From Nocardiopsis sp. CC223A (lineage in GTDB: Bacteria > Actinomycetota > Actinomycetes > Streptosporangiales > Streptosporangiaceae): 64,000 nt of DNA. A program made the position numbers and the translations under genes. Below the pieces are notes generated by a model. That model saw nothing but the letters and a program-made list of their open reading frames with translations, was not told the DNA's origin and did not search any database. The stretch covers positions 1 through 64,000 of the forward strand of contig NZ_JASFDV010000014.1 of the NCBI RefSeq assembly GCF_030766825.1. The letters are read 5' to 3'. How positions within the stretch are numbered: position 1 is the first letter of the stretch; each line of letters begins with the position of its first letter. Below, in pieces: positions 27,266 through 37,196 of the stretch.

Positions 27266-28633
27266 TCAGACGTCGTACTCGCGCACCAGGCGTGTGAGCC
27301 TGCGGCCGAAGAACACGACGACGACCAGTCCGACCACACCGATGAGGGCATAGGGGGCGCGCAGAGCGCCCTCGTGTCCCGTCAACGGGTCGAGAGCGGA
27401 GACCATCACGCCGCCCGCCGCCATGCCCAGGGCGCTGACACCCCAGCTCACCGTGCGCATGGCGGCGTTGACCCTGCCCAACAGCCGGTCGGGTGTGATG
27501 CGCTGGCGAATGGAGGTCATCGCCACCGCGTAGCCGAGGATGAGCCCGCTCACCAGCAGGTACCCGACGGCGACCACGGGTGTGACCGGCAGCGCCGCGA
27601 TCACGCAGTAGACCACGCTGGTGGCGGTCAGAGAGACCACCGGCAGCGTGCCGTGCGGGAGCACCGACCGCAGCCGGGCCACCGACTGGCCGCCGATGAC
27701 CCCGCCCACCGCGGCGAACGCCATCATCAGGCCGAACCCGACCGGTCCCAGGCCGAGTACGTCCCGAATGAACAGCACCTGGGTGGACAGGGCGGTGGCG
27801 TAGCACCCGTTGACGGCCAGGGCGATGCCCGCGACCAGCCGCAGCAGCGGCTGGTGCCGGATCGCCCGCACCCCCTCCGCCAGGTCCGCGCCCACGCCGC
27901 GCAACCCGCGCCGCTCCGGTCCGGCGCCCGGGCCGGCGGGTCCGGTGTCCTCGGCATGCCCGGCTGCGGTCGTGTCGCCGTGCCCGGCGGTGTCCGGGGC
28001 GTGGGGGCCGACCGTGTCGGGGTGCCGGGCCGTGTCCACGCCTCGCACGCGGAGCAGGGCCAGTACCGACGCCACCAGTGCCGCGGCGTTGAGGATGAAC
28101 GGTGCGAACAGCCCGAGGGAAAGGAGCAGGCCGCCGATGGGTCGCCCGCCGAACTCCTGGACGACCAGCGCGCCGGTGCGCAGGTGCCCGTTGGCGCGCT
28201 CCAGCCGCTCCCGGGGCACCAGCGAGGCGACGACCGTCTCCGCGGCGGTGTCGTAGCAGACCTCCAGCGCGCCGAAGCAGAACGCGAACACCACCAGCAG
28301 CGGTACCGACGCCGCCCCGGAGAACACCACGGCGGCCAACGCCGCCCACAGGGCCAGCCGGACGGTCCCGGCCCCGGCCATCACGGGGATGCGGGGCAGC
28401 CGGTCGATCAGCACCCCGGCGGGCAGTGCCAACAGCAGCCAGGGCAGCCGCCCGGCGGTGGCCACCGCGGCGACCGATACGGGGTCGGAGGTGAGGGAGG
28501 AGGCCAGCCACGGCACCGCGATCATGGCGACGCCGTCGCTCAGATTCGCGGCCGACGCGGCCGCCCAGAACGCCCAGAAGCGCCCGCCGAGCGAGCCTTC
28601 GGCGGCGGTCGGCCGCGGAACGGGAGAGGGCAC
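27266..28633 (-). CDS. MFS transporter (EntS/MFS_3-type exporter)
   Basis: About 455 residues with twelve predicted helices. The first is preceded by FWAFWAAASAANLSDGV, a common opening for MFS_3/EntS-like exporters; LPAGVLIDRLPRI is the loop 2-3 motif. A ~50-residue polar loop rich in His/Asp/Gly (TAGHGDTTAAGHAEDTG) separates the two halves. The start is uncertain: GTG 28633 gives a normal length, while GTGs at 28702, 28708 and 28783 would add a low-complexity Pro/Gly tail. Substrate unknown; the TetR gene converges on it. Confidence 0.85.
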   Translation of the reverse strand: MPSPVPRPTAAEGSLGGRFWAFWAAASAANLSDGVAMIAVPWLASSLTSDPVSVAAVATAGRLPWLLLALPAGVLIDRLPRIPVMAGAGTVRLALWAALAAVVFSGAASVPLLVVFAFCFGALEVCYDTAAETVVASLVPRERLERANGHLRTGALVVQEFGGRPIGGLLLSLGLFAPFILNAAALVASVLALLRVRGVDTARHPDTVGPHAPDTAGHGDTTAAGHAEDTGPAGPGAGPERRGLRGVGADLAEGVRAIRHQPLLRLVAGIALAVNGCYATALSTQVLFIRDVLGLGPVGFGLMMAFAAVGGVIGGQSVARLRSVLPHGTLPVVSLTATSVVYCVIAALPVTPVVAVGYLLVSGLILGYAVAMTSIRQRITPDRLLGRVNAAMRTVSWGVSALGMAAGGVMVSALDPLTGHEGALRAPYALIGVVGLVVVVFFGRRLTRLVREYDV

Positions 28634-28797
28634 GGGCGGATCACCGGACCTTTCCGGCCCGGTTGCGGCGGGGGCGCCGCGGGGGGGCGGACCGGGCCTC
28701 ACGGCCACCCTAAGTCCCGGCCCGGAACCCCCCGTGACCGGTACCGGCCCGTCCGGTTCCGCCGAAAGTCTGGTGCCCGTCACCGATCTCGGCCGGG

Positions 28798-31035
28798 ATG
28801 GGCGCCGTGAGCGGCACGCACAACACCTCCCATGGCCCCATTCACGGCACCCTCGTCCAGATCGGCACCCTGCACGGGGCGGTGGACATCGACCAGTCCG
28901 AACGCCGGGCCGTGCGCATCCTCCCCAAGGGCCCCTCCCGTTTCCAGAACCGGGACGCGGAGCTGGCACGGCTCGACGCCTTCCTCGCCCAGTCGAGGCA
29001 GAAGGACGGCCGCCGCCTGTGCTGTGTGGTGGGCCCGCCGGGGGTGGGCAAGACCGCCACCGTCGTCACCTGGATCAACCAGAACCGCGAGCACTTCGGC
29101 CACGCCCAGATCGCCCTCCCCTGCGGGGGAGACCCGGGCGAGGGCGCGGGCCGAGGCATCGAGGAGGTCTGCGACCAGTACTTCCGGCAGATGGGTGTGG
29201 ACACCGACGCTCCGGGGTTCGACACCCTGGAGGGCAGGCTGCACCGCTTCCGGCAGCACACCGAGGGCCGCCCGGTGGTGGTGCTGCTGGACGACGTCCG
29301 CTCGGCCGCACAGGTGGAGCCGTTCCTGCCGGACCTGCCGGGCATGGTCGTCATCACCACCAGCCGCACCCCGATCAGGGGCCTGGGACTGCACGCGCCC
29401 CTCTCCCTGCCGATCGGGCCCCTGGCCGACGAGGCGGTGGCGGCGCTGCTGCGCGACATCGTGGAGGGCGAGGATCGCTTCGCCGACGAGGCGGCGTTCG
29501 CCCGCCTGGTCGCGCTCTGCGGCGGCATCCCGTTGATCGCGGGGCACGCCGCCTCCCTTCTCTACGACGACCGAGGGCTGACCGTCGCCGAGCTGGTGGC
29601 GCGGATGGAGGAGTCGGGGCGGCTCACCCTCCTGGAGGAGTCGGTGGCGAGCGTCCAGCGGCCCGCCGCCGTGTTCGACGTCTTCTATGACGAACTGCCG
29701 CAGGACGCCGCGTACCTGTACCGGGCGCTGGGCTCGCACCCCACCCGGGACTTCGACCGCTGGTCGGTGGGCGCCCTGTTCCCCGGCGCCCCGCAGGAGG
29801 CGGGCGCGGCCCTGGACCTGCTGGCCAGGCGCAGCCTGGTGAAGCAGGCCCCGGGCGGGCGCCGCATCATGGAGGACCTCACCTACGAACACGCGGGGCT
29901 GGTCGCCCGCGGTCGCGGCACCGCGCAGGAGCGGGCCCGGGTGCGGGACCTGATCTGCGACTACTACCTGTACGGCGCGGTCGCCGCCGACACCGCGGGC
30001 CGCTGGAAGCTGGGGCCGCTGTACGGTGAGCCCGCCCCGGTGCCGCTGCCCGATTTCGCCGCGGCGAACAAGGCCCACCGGGAATCGACCGCGACACCCG
30101 GGGACCTCGAACCCTGGTTGGAGCACCGCCGCCGGGTACGTGACCGTAGCGCTCTCCCGGTGCCCGGGGACACCTCGCACGAGTGGTTCGAGTCGAGCCT
30201 CGACGCGATCATCGCCTGCATGCGCCGGTCCGGCCGGCTCTGGGAGGGGGACCGCCCCCGGCCGGGCTACCGTTGGCAGCTGGCCGAGGCCACCAACGCC
30301 TTCTTCGCGGCCTACGGCCACCGGGACGCCCGGGCCACCGTCCTCGCCCTGGGCACGGAGGACGCCGAGGCCTGCGAGGACCAGGACGCGATGGCCCGCA
30401 TGCACGCCCAGTGGGGCGAGGCCCTGCTGGGACAGGGGCGCCTGGACGAGGCGGAGGAGCACCTGCGCCGCTCCCTGGCGGCCGCCTCCCACCGGGACGC
30501 GAAGGTCGTCTGGGGCAGGGGCGCGGCCCTGGAGTGGCTGGGCATCCTGGAGCGCCGCCGCGGGAGGCCGGACGCCGCCGACGTGTTCCTCGACGCGTCC
30601 CTGCCCTTCCTGGACCGTTCCCGGGCCCGGCCCGTCGCCCTGCACCACATGCACAAGGGTGATGTCGCGTTGCTGCGCGACGACGGGGCGGCGGCGCTGG
30701 AGGAGTACCGCAGGTCCGCCGAGTGGTTCCGCCGGCACGCGGACGAGAAGGGCCCGGACTTCGCCAACGAGGGCAAGGTCCTGGCGAACCAGGCCCGGCT
30801 CCTGGCGGCGGGGAGGCCGGATCAGGCGGTCGCCCTGCTGGAGTCGGCCCTGGACCGGTTCGTGAAGGCGGACCGTGCCCACCAGGCGGGCAAGGTCCTG
30901 GAACTGCTCGGCGACCTGGGCGCGGACACCCGGAAGCACTGGGGGTACGCGCTGGAGGTCTTCGGCCTCATCGGTGACACCGCCGCGGTCGACCGGGTCT
31001 CCGGCAAGCTCGCCGAACTCCCCCAGATGTACTGA
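28798..31035 (+). CDS. NLR-like NB-ARC/TPR protein with RHIM-like N-terminal motif
   Basis: A 745-residue STAND NTPase. Residues ~9-31 (NTSHGPIHGTLVQIGTLHG) contain VQIG at 20-23, the core tetrad of RHIM-type amyloid motifs. Bacterial NB-ARC proteins with such N-terminal peptides are proposed to signal by amyloid templating. The NB-ARC domain has Walker A VGPPGVGKTA (~77-86), Walker B VVVLLDDV, the sensor-like VITTSRT and GGIPLIAGHAASLL (GxP motif). The C-terminal third is TPR-like helices (MARMHAQWGEALLGQGRLDE and following). Roles in this class include stress signalling and antiphage cell death. ATG 28798 or GTG 28807 may be the start. No adjacent effector with the same motif was found. Confidence 0.85.
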   Translation: MGAVSGTHNTSHGPIHGTLVQIGTLHGAVDIDQSERRAVRILPKGPSRFQNRDAELARLDAFLAQSRQKDGRRLCCVVGPPGVGKTATVVTWINQNREHFGHAQIALPCGGDPGEGAGRGIEEVCDQYFRQMGVDTDAPGFDTLEGRLHRFRQHTEGRPVVVLLDDVRSAAQVEPFLPDLPGMVVITTSRTPIRGLGLHAPLSLPIGPLADEAVAALLRDIVEGEDRFADEAAFARLVALCGGIPLIAGHAASLLYDDRGLTVAELVARMEESGRLTLLEESVASVQRPAAVFDVFYDELPQDAAYLYRALGSHPTRDFDRWSVGALFPGAPQEAGAALDLLARRSLVKQAPGGRRIMEDLTYEHAGLVARGRGTAQERARVRDLICDYYLYGAVAADTAGRWKLGPLYGEPAPVPLPDFAAANKAHRESTATPGDLEPWLEHRRRVRDRSALPVPGDTSHEWFESSLDAIIACMRRSGRLWEGDRPRPGYRWQLAEATNAFFAAYGHRDARATVLALGTEDAEACEDQDAMARMHAQWGEALLGQGRLDEAEEHLRRSLAAASHRDAKVVWGRGAALEWLGILERRRGRPDAADVFLDASLPFLDRSRARPVALHHMHKGDVALLRDDGAAALEEYRRSAEWFRRHADEKGPDFANEGKVLANQARLLAAGRPDQAVALLESALDRFVKADRAHQAGKVLELLGDLGADTRKHWGYALEVFGLIGDTAAVDRVSGKLAELPQMY

Positions 31036-31056
31036 CCTGGGAGGTTGGGAACACGG

Positions 31057-31133
31057 GAGGCGGGAGGGCCTCCCGGCTTGCTTCAGGTGTTGATCTGGAC
31101 GATCCACACCTATGCCGGAGGCCCTCTCCTGCC
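31057..31133. terminator. Nested inverted repeat between convergent genes
   Basis: An imperfect outer arm (31057-31077 with 31114-31133, both built on GGAGGGCCTCC-like sequence) encloses a perfect inner pair AGGTGT (31085-31090) and ACACCT (31106-31111). It lies between the NB-ARC gene and the convergent glycosyltransferase gene. It may be a two-way terminator or the remnant of a small mobile element; no transposase is present. Confidence 0.5.
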
Positions 31134-31178
31134 GTCGAATCGCTGCCGGGCTGTTCCCGGCCTCCACGGTCAGTGCAC

Positions 31179-32974
31179 CTAGAGCCCCCGGTCGGGGGCG
31201 GGACGCAGGCCGACCGTGACCGTGCGGTCGGCGGACACGCGCAGCCGCAGCGGTCCCGGGGCGGCGACCGACTCCCGGGTGGGCGGGGCGTCGGCGCAGA
31301 CCAGCCGCTCGGCCAGGACGCTCGCCGCGAGGTGGTGGTCGTGCGGCAGCGGCGGGTCGAAGCGCAGCGCGAACACGTCGCCGCCGCGGGCGCGCAGCTC
31401 CACCCCGTCGGGCGCGTGGACGGCGGTGACCCGGGTACCGGGCCGGTGTGCGAACACGGTGGCGGACCAGCGACCGGCCTCGGCGGGCAGGGCGTCGCGG
31501 GCGGCGGTGATCACGTCCGCCGCCGAGGCCAGCCGGTGGTCCGGCTCGTCGTCGGAGCAGACGAGGATCGCGTCCCCGGGCCCCTGGGGCAGGACGGCCG
31601 CTGGGGTGCGGCGGACCCGGAGGGTGCCGGGCTCCCCGGGGAGGGGTGCGACGGCGGTCCACAGCGAGGCCGGTCCCGCGTGCCGGATCTCCGGTTCCGG
31701 AACGGCGAGCTGCGGCGGGCGCCCGGGCGGCGGTGCGGCGCCCATCATCCGGTACGCCCGGGCGCGGATGAGGTCGAGGGAGGAACCGGGGGCGGAGCTG
31801 ACCCAGGCCTCGGCGACGGCGCGGGTGGCCTCGCGCAGCTCGGCGGCCTTGGCGAGCTGGGAGCGCAGCGGGGCGTACCGGTCGAGGGGGGACGCGGTCC
31901 CGTAGAGGCGGCCCAGGCCGCTGCGCGGGTCCACGGACTCGCGGCCCTCGGGGGCGAGCAGGACGGGTTTGCCCAGGGCGGCGGCGTAGACGCCGACGGA
32001 GCCGTGGTCGGAGATGACGTGGTCGGCGGCGACGACGGCGGCCCGCCAGCCCTCCTCGGGCGGGATCAGGAGCAGGCCGGAGCGCAGGGCCTCGGCGAGC
32101 CAGGATTCGATCTGGCGCCGCCCGTGTGCGGCCCACACGTTGGGGTGGAGGATGAGCGCCACCTGGAATTCGTCGTGCGGGAGTTCGGCGATGATCTCCG
32201 GAACGTAGGAGGGGTCGATTCCGAAAAGGGAGTCGTGTTTCCAGGTGGAATTGACCGTGACGAGTGTGCGTTCGGGGTGCGCCAGGAGGGCGCGCCGGTA
32301 GTGGAGGGCGCGCGGCAGACTGGCGAGGAGGCGGTCGTGGCAGGGGTCGCCGGCGAGGAAGGCGAGGGGGAGGGCGTCGGGGCAGCCCTCGCGCAGCCGG
32401 TCGAACTGCTCGTGGTGGGAGAGGGCGATGGCGTCGGGGACGAGCCGCCCCTGGTGTTTGAGGGTGCCCTCGGACAGCCCGAAGACCTCCCGGCTCCCGG
32501 CTCCCGGCTCTCGGCTCTCGGCTCCCGGCTCCCGGCTCCCGGCTCCCGGCTCCCGGCTCCCGGCTCCCGGCTCCCGGTGCTATTCCAGTGTTTATTGTAT
32601 CCGTTTCCGTGGGGCAGCCGCAGGATTCTCGAATGGATCTCGTGGAGGTCGTCGCCGAGGCTCGCGGTGATCACGAGGTCGAATTCCATTTCCCGGGCGG
32701 TTTCCCAGGGCAGCGGGGTGAGTCCGTGGGCGCGCAGGTGTTCGTCGACCCCGGCGGCGAACACGCCGCCGGTGGTGCGTGCGCAGTGGAGCTGGACCCG
32801 GGGGTCGTCGAACGCGGGCAGCACGTCGACGATGCGGGTGGCGCAGGTGAGGCTGTGGACGACGAGCAGTACGTCGAGGTCGGTGTCCACGGTGCGCCAG
32901 CCGGGGGTCAGCGCGAGGGGGCGGACCGCCTCGCGGCGTCCCGGTGCGGGATCCCGTTCCACGTTGTCGCTCAC
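31179..32974 (-). pseudogene. Putative surface-polymer (CDP-glycerol-type) glycosyltransferase, frame broken at a 7-bp repeat
   Basis: Two half-frames together read as one GT-B-fold protein of ~600 residues. From ATG 32974 the first part runs through LDVLLVVHSLTCATRIVDVL, DLVITASLGDDLHEIHSR and LPHGNGYNKHWNST, then enters a run of SREPGAG units and goes out of frame, ending at 32066. The other frame leaves the repeat as SREVFGLSEGTLKHQG, continues ALSHHEQFDRLREG, LVTVNSTWKHDSLFGIDPSY, LILHPNVWAAHGRRQIESW and VISDHGSVGVYAAALGKPV, and stops at 31179. The last segments resemble CDP-glycerol glycerophosphotransferase/teichoic acid enzymes. With 12 repeat copies the frame is off; 10 or 13 copies would restore it. 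It may be phase-variable, a mutation, or a sequencing error. Confidence 0.75.
32491..32574. repeat. Heptanucleotide tandem repeat, 12 copies of CGGCTCC
   Basis: Twelve consecutive 7-bp units (CGGCTCC, two of them CGGCTCT) fill 84 bases inside the glycosyltransferase gene. Because 7 is not a multiple of 3, loss or gain of one unit shifts the frame. Three units encode SREPGAG on the minus strand. Such tracts change length by slipped-strand mispairing. Confidence 0.97.
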
Positions 32975-33109
32975 AAGCCGCTGAGCCTATCGATACCGGC
33001 GTCGCCGGGACAAAGCCCCTGTTCGCGGCGCACCGCCGGGCGGGAGGCGCGAATTCGCGCGGCGCACCCCCTGGATTTACTTGGACGTCCAACTATATGG
33101 TGGGGCGCA

Positions 33110-33250
33110 CAGGCCCGCGGTGTCAGGGAAGCCGGTGAGAATCCGGCACGGTCCCGCCACTGTGACCGGGGAGCGTCCCCTACGAAGCCACTGGTGAGAG
33201 CCGGGAAGGCGGGGGGAGTCGCGCAGAACCGGGAGTCAGGATACCGGCCG
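33110..33250 (+). ncRNA. Cobalamin (AdoCbl) riboswitch
   Basis: The conserved core is present in order: GGGAAGCCGGTGAGAATCCG, then GGCACGGTCCCGCCACTGTGA (split by one base here), the intervening variable arm, and the closing GGAGTCAGGATACCGGCC. These are the B12-box and flanking elements of class I cobalamin riboswitches. It sits 45 bases before a short ORF and ~220 bases before mmsA. B12 binding normally lowers expression of the gene downstream. Boundaries are approximate. Confidence 0.95.
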
Positions 33251-33294
33251 CGGGTTTCGAGTACGTGCGGTCCACGAGGATGGAGCGAACACGC

Positions 33295-33354
33295 ATGACG
33301 ACGCAGCACGCCCACGGCACCCGTCCACGGCGAGCGATCCCGCGGCATCACTGA
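33295..33354 (+). CDS. Short histidine-rich ORF directly behind the riboswitch
   Basis: ATG 33295 has GGAG nine bases upstream and opens a 19-residue peptide, MTTQHAHGTRPRRAIPRHH, with five histidines and several arginines. It is the first ORF after the cobalamin riboswitch. It could be a leader peptide, a truncated remnant of a small cobalt-related protein such as CbtB (whose C-terminus is His-rich), or chance. No homology can be claimed from sequence alone. Confidence 0.4.
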   Translation: MTTQHAHGTRPRRAIPRHH

Positions 33355-33472
33355 ACCCACCGCCCCACCACCCCGGGGCGGCGGTCGGCCGTGCCACCGC
33401 ACACGGCCCCCGTTCCGCATGCCGCTTCTCATGCCTCGCCTCCGTGACCTCCACAAGAGAGACGGATGACCC

Positions 33473-34968
<1,496 letters not shown>

Positions 34969-34972
<4 letters not shown>

Positions 34973-36117
34973 CCGCCGTGGCGACCCTCACCGAGGACCA
35001 GGCGGCCCTGGCCGGGGTGGCCGGGGACTTCGCCCGCGAACACCTGGCCCCGCACGCGATCGAGTGGGACCAGGGCAAGCACTTCCCCGTGGACGTGCTC
35101 CGCAAGGCCGCCGACCTGGGCATGGGCGGCATCTACGTCCGCGAGGACGCGGGCGGCTCCGGCCTGTCCCGGCTCGACGGCGTCCTCGTCTTCGAGGCGC
35201 TGGCCACCGGCTGCCCGTCGGTGGCCGGGTACCTGTCCATCCACAACATGGTCGCCTGGATGGTCGACCGCTACGGCGACCCCGCCCAGCGCGACCGGTG
35301 GCTTCCGGGCCTGTGCTCCATGGACGTGCTGGGCAGCTACTGCCTGACCGAGCCGAACGCGGGCTCGGACGCGGCAGCCCTGGGCACCCGGGCCGTGCGC
35401 GAGGGCGACCACTACGTGCTCACCGGCACCAAGCAGTTCATCTCCGGGGCGGGCGCCTCGGGACTCTACATCGTCATGGCCCGCACCGGCGGACCCGGGC
35501 CCGCGGGGGTGTCGGCGTTCATCGTGGACCGCGACGACCCGGGGCTGTCCTTCGGAGCCAACGAGGTCAAGATGGGCTGGAACGCCCAGCCCACCCGCCA
35601 GGTGGTCCTGGACGGGGTGCGGCTGCCCGCCGACCGGTTGCTGGGCGCGGAGGGCGACGGGTTCCGGATCGCCATGAACGGCCTCAACGGGGGCCGTCTG
35701 GGCATCGCCGCCTGCTCGCTGGGCGGGGCCCGCGCCGCGCTGGACGCCGCCACCGCCTTCCTGGGCGACCGGCAGGCGTTCGGCGGACCGCTGATCAATG
35801 CCCAGGCGCTCCGCTTCCGGCTGGCGGAGATGGCCACCGACCTGGAGGCCGCCCGCTCCCTGGTGTGGCGGGCCGCCGCGGCCCTGGACGCCGGCGACGC
35901 GGACGCCGCGCACCTGTGCGCGATGGCCAAGCGGTTCGCCACCGAGGCCGGGTTCACCGTCGCCGACCGGGCGTTGCAGCTGCACGGGGGCTACGGGTAC
36001 CTCACCGAATACGGCATTGAGAAGATCGTGCGCGATCTGAGGGTGCACCGAATCCTGGAAGGGACCAACGAGATCATGAGCCTGATCATCGCGCGCGGAC
36101 TGACGGGAGCCGCCTGA
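34969..36117 (+). CDS. Acyl-CoA dehydrogenase (probable isobutyryl-CoA dehydrogenase)
   Basis: A 382-residue FAD enzyme that should oxidise isobutyryl-CoA to methacrylyl-CoA in the valine pathway. Markers: CLTEPNAGSDAAAL and KQFISGAG (FAD/substrate segments), FGGPLINAQALRFRLAEM and the C-terminal LHGGYGYLTEYGIEKIVRDLRVHRILEGTNEIM. In this family the catalytic Glu of short-chain enzymes lies in the last of these (EGTNE). GTG 34969 overlaps the mmsA stop by four bases; GTG 34978 is an alternative. Substrate is inferred from neighbours. Confidence 0.92.
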
Positions 36118-37196
36118 TGTCCACCACTGAAGAGAAGGTCCTGGTCCGTGTGGAGGGCCGCCTGGGGCGGCTCACCCTGAACCGGCCGCGCGCCATCAAC
36201 GCCCTGGACCATGACATGGTCACCGCCCTGCGGGAGGCCCTGACCGCCTGGGAGCACGACGACGCGGTCACCGCGGTGCTCATCGACGGGGCGGGCGAAC
36301 GCGGTTTGTGCGCGGGCGGCGACATCCGCGCCATATCCGCCAGCGCCCGGGAGCGCGACGGTGCGGCCGCCGCCTTCTGGCGGGACGAGTACCTGCTCAA
36401 CGAGCACATCTCCCGCTACCCCAAGCCCTATGTCGCGTTCATGGACGGCGTGGTCATGGGCGGCGGCGTCGGTGTGTCCGCGCACGGGTCGGTCCGCATC
36501 GTCACCGAACGCTCGACCGTGGGCATGCCCGAGACCACCATCGGGTTCGTGCCCGATGTGGGCGGCACCTTCCTGCTGTCCCGGGCGCCCGGGGAGACCG
36601 GAGTCCACCTGGCGCTCACCGCCGGGTCGGTGGGCGCGGGCGATGCGATCGCCCTGGGCCTGGCCGACCACTACGTGCCCGCCGAGCGGCTGGCCGACCT
36701 GGCCGCGGTGCTGACCGGGGTCACCGGTGCCGAGGACGTGTCCGAGGCGGTGGGCCGGTTCGCCGAGACCCCGCCCGCCCCGACCCTGACCGGCGGACAC
36801 TGGGTCGACGCCTGCTACCGCGCCGACACCGCCGAGGAGATCGTGGAGCGGCTGCGCGGCCACGGCGACCCGGCGGCGGCCGCGGCCGCCGACACCGTCC
36901 TGGCCAAGTCGCCCACCGCGGTGAAGGTCGCCCTGGCGGCGCTGCGCCGGGCCCGTGAGCTGCCCGGCCTGGCGGCGGTCCTGGAGCAGGAGTACCGGGT
37001 CTCCTGCGCGGTGCTGGACTCGCCCGACTTCGTCGAGGGGGTCCGCGCACAGATCATCGACAAGGACCGGAACCCCAAGTGGGTGCCCGACACCCTGGAC
37101 GGGGTCTCCGACGAGGAGGTGGCCCGGCACTTCCGCCCGGCCCCCGACGGCCCGCTGGGCCTGGTCGGCCCCGGCGTCGCGGGAGGTGCGCCGTGA
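36117..37196 (+). CDS. Enoyl-CoA hydratase/isomerase family, probable 3-hydroxyisobutyryl-CoA hydrolase
   Basis: A 359-residue crotonase-fold protein, longer than ordinary hydratases (~260) and of the size of 3-hydroxyisobutyryl-CoA hydrolase. The oxyanion hole segments are LCAGGDIRAI and YVAFMDGVVMGGGVGVS; the family-specific PETTIGFVPDVGGTFLLSR with its Glu and Asp is present. The C-terminal half carries DTVLAKSPTAVKVALAALRR, seen in HIBCH enzymes. The reaction frees 3-hydroxyisobutyrate for mmsB. ATG 36117 shares its first base with the preceding stop (TGATG); the stop overlaps mmsB by four. Confidence 0.9.
   Translation: MSTTEEKVLVRVEGRLGRLTLNRPRAINALDHDMVTALREALTAWEHDDAVTAVLIDGAGERGLCAGGDIRAISASARERDGAAAAFWRDEYLLNEHISRYPKPYVAFMDGVVMGGGVGVSAHGSVRIVTERSTVGMPETTIGFVPDVGGTFLLSRAPGETGVHLALTAGSVGAGDAIALGLADHYVPAERLADLAAVLTGVTGAEDVSEAVGRFAETPPAPTLTGGHWVDACYRADTAEEIVERLRGHGDPAAAAAADTVLAKSPTAVKVALAALRRARELPGLAAVLEQEYRVSCAVLDSPDFVEGVRAQIIDKDRNPKWVPDTLDGVSDEEVARHFRPAPDGPLGLVGPGVAGGAP

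Larger units (their letters stand above)
32975..33472 (+). promoter_or_regulatory. Promoter region and leader of the mmsA operon
   Basis: This gap between the divergent glycosyltransferase gene and mmsA contains, in order: the 12-bp palindrome TTGGACGTCCAA (33081-33092) overlapping a promoter-like stretch with TATATG at 33094-33099; the cobalamin riboswitch; a 19-codon ORF; and two perfect 7-bp hairpins (33360-33381 and 33387-33408). The hairpins lie between that ORF and mmsA and could attenuate read-through. A separate mmsA promoter inside the last 80 bases cannot be excluded. Confidence 0.6.

Noticed and set aside
28780-32136. A minus-strand open frame of over 1,100 codons
   Set aside because: It runs antisense to the NB-ARC gene and across the intergenic repeat; the translation is Arg/Pro/Gly-rich with no domain. 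Long antisense frames are expected at this GC content.
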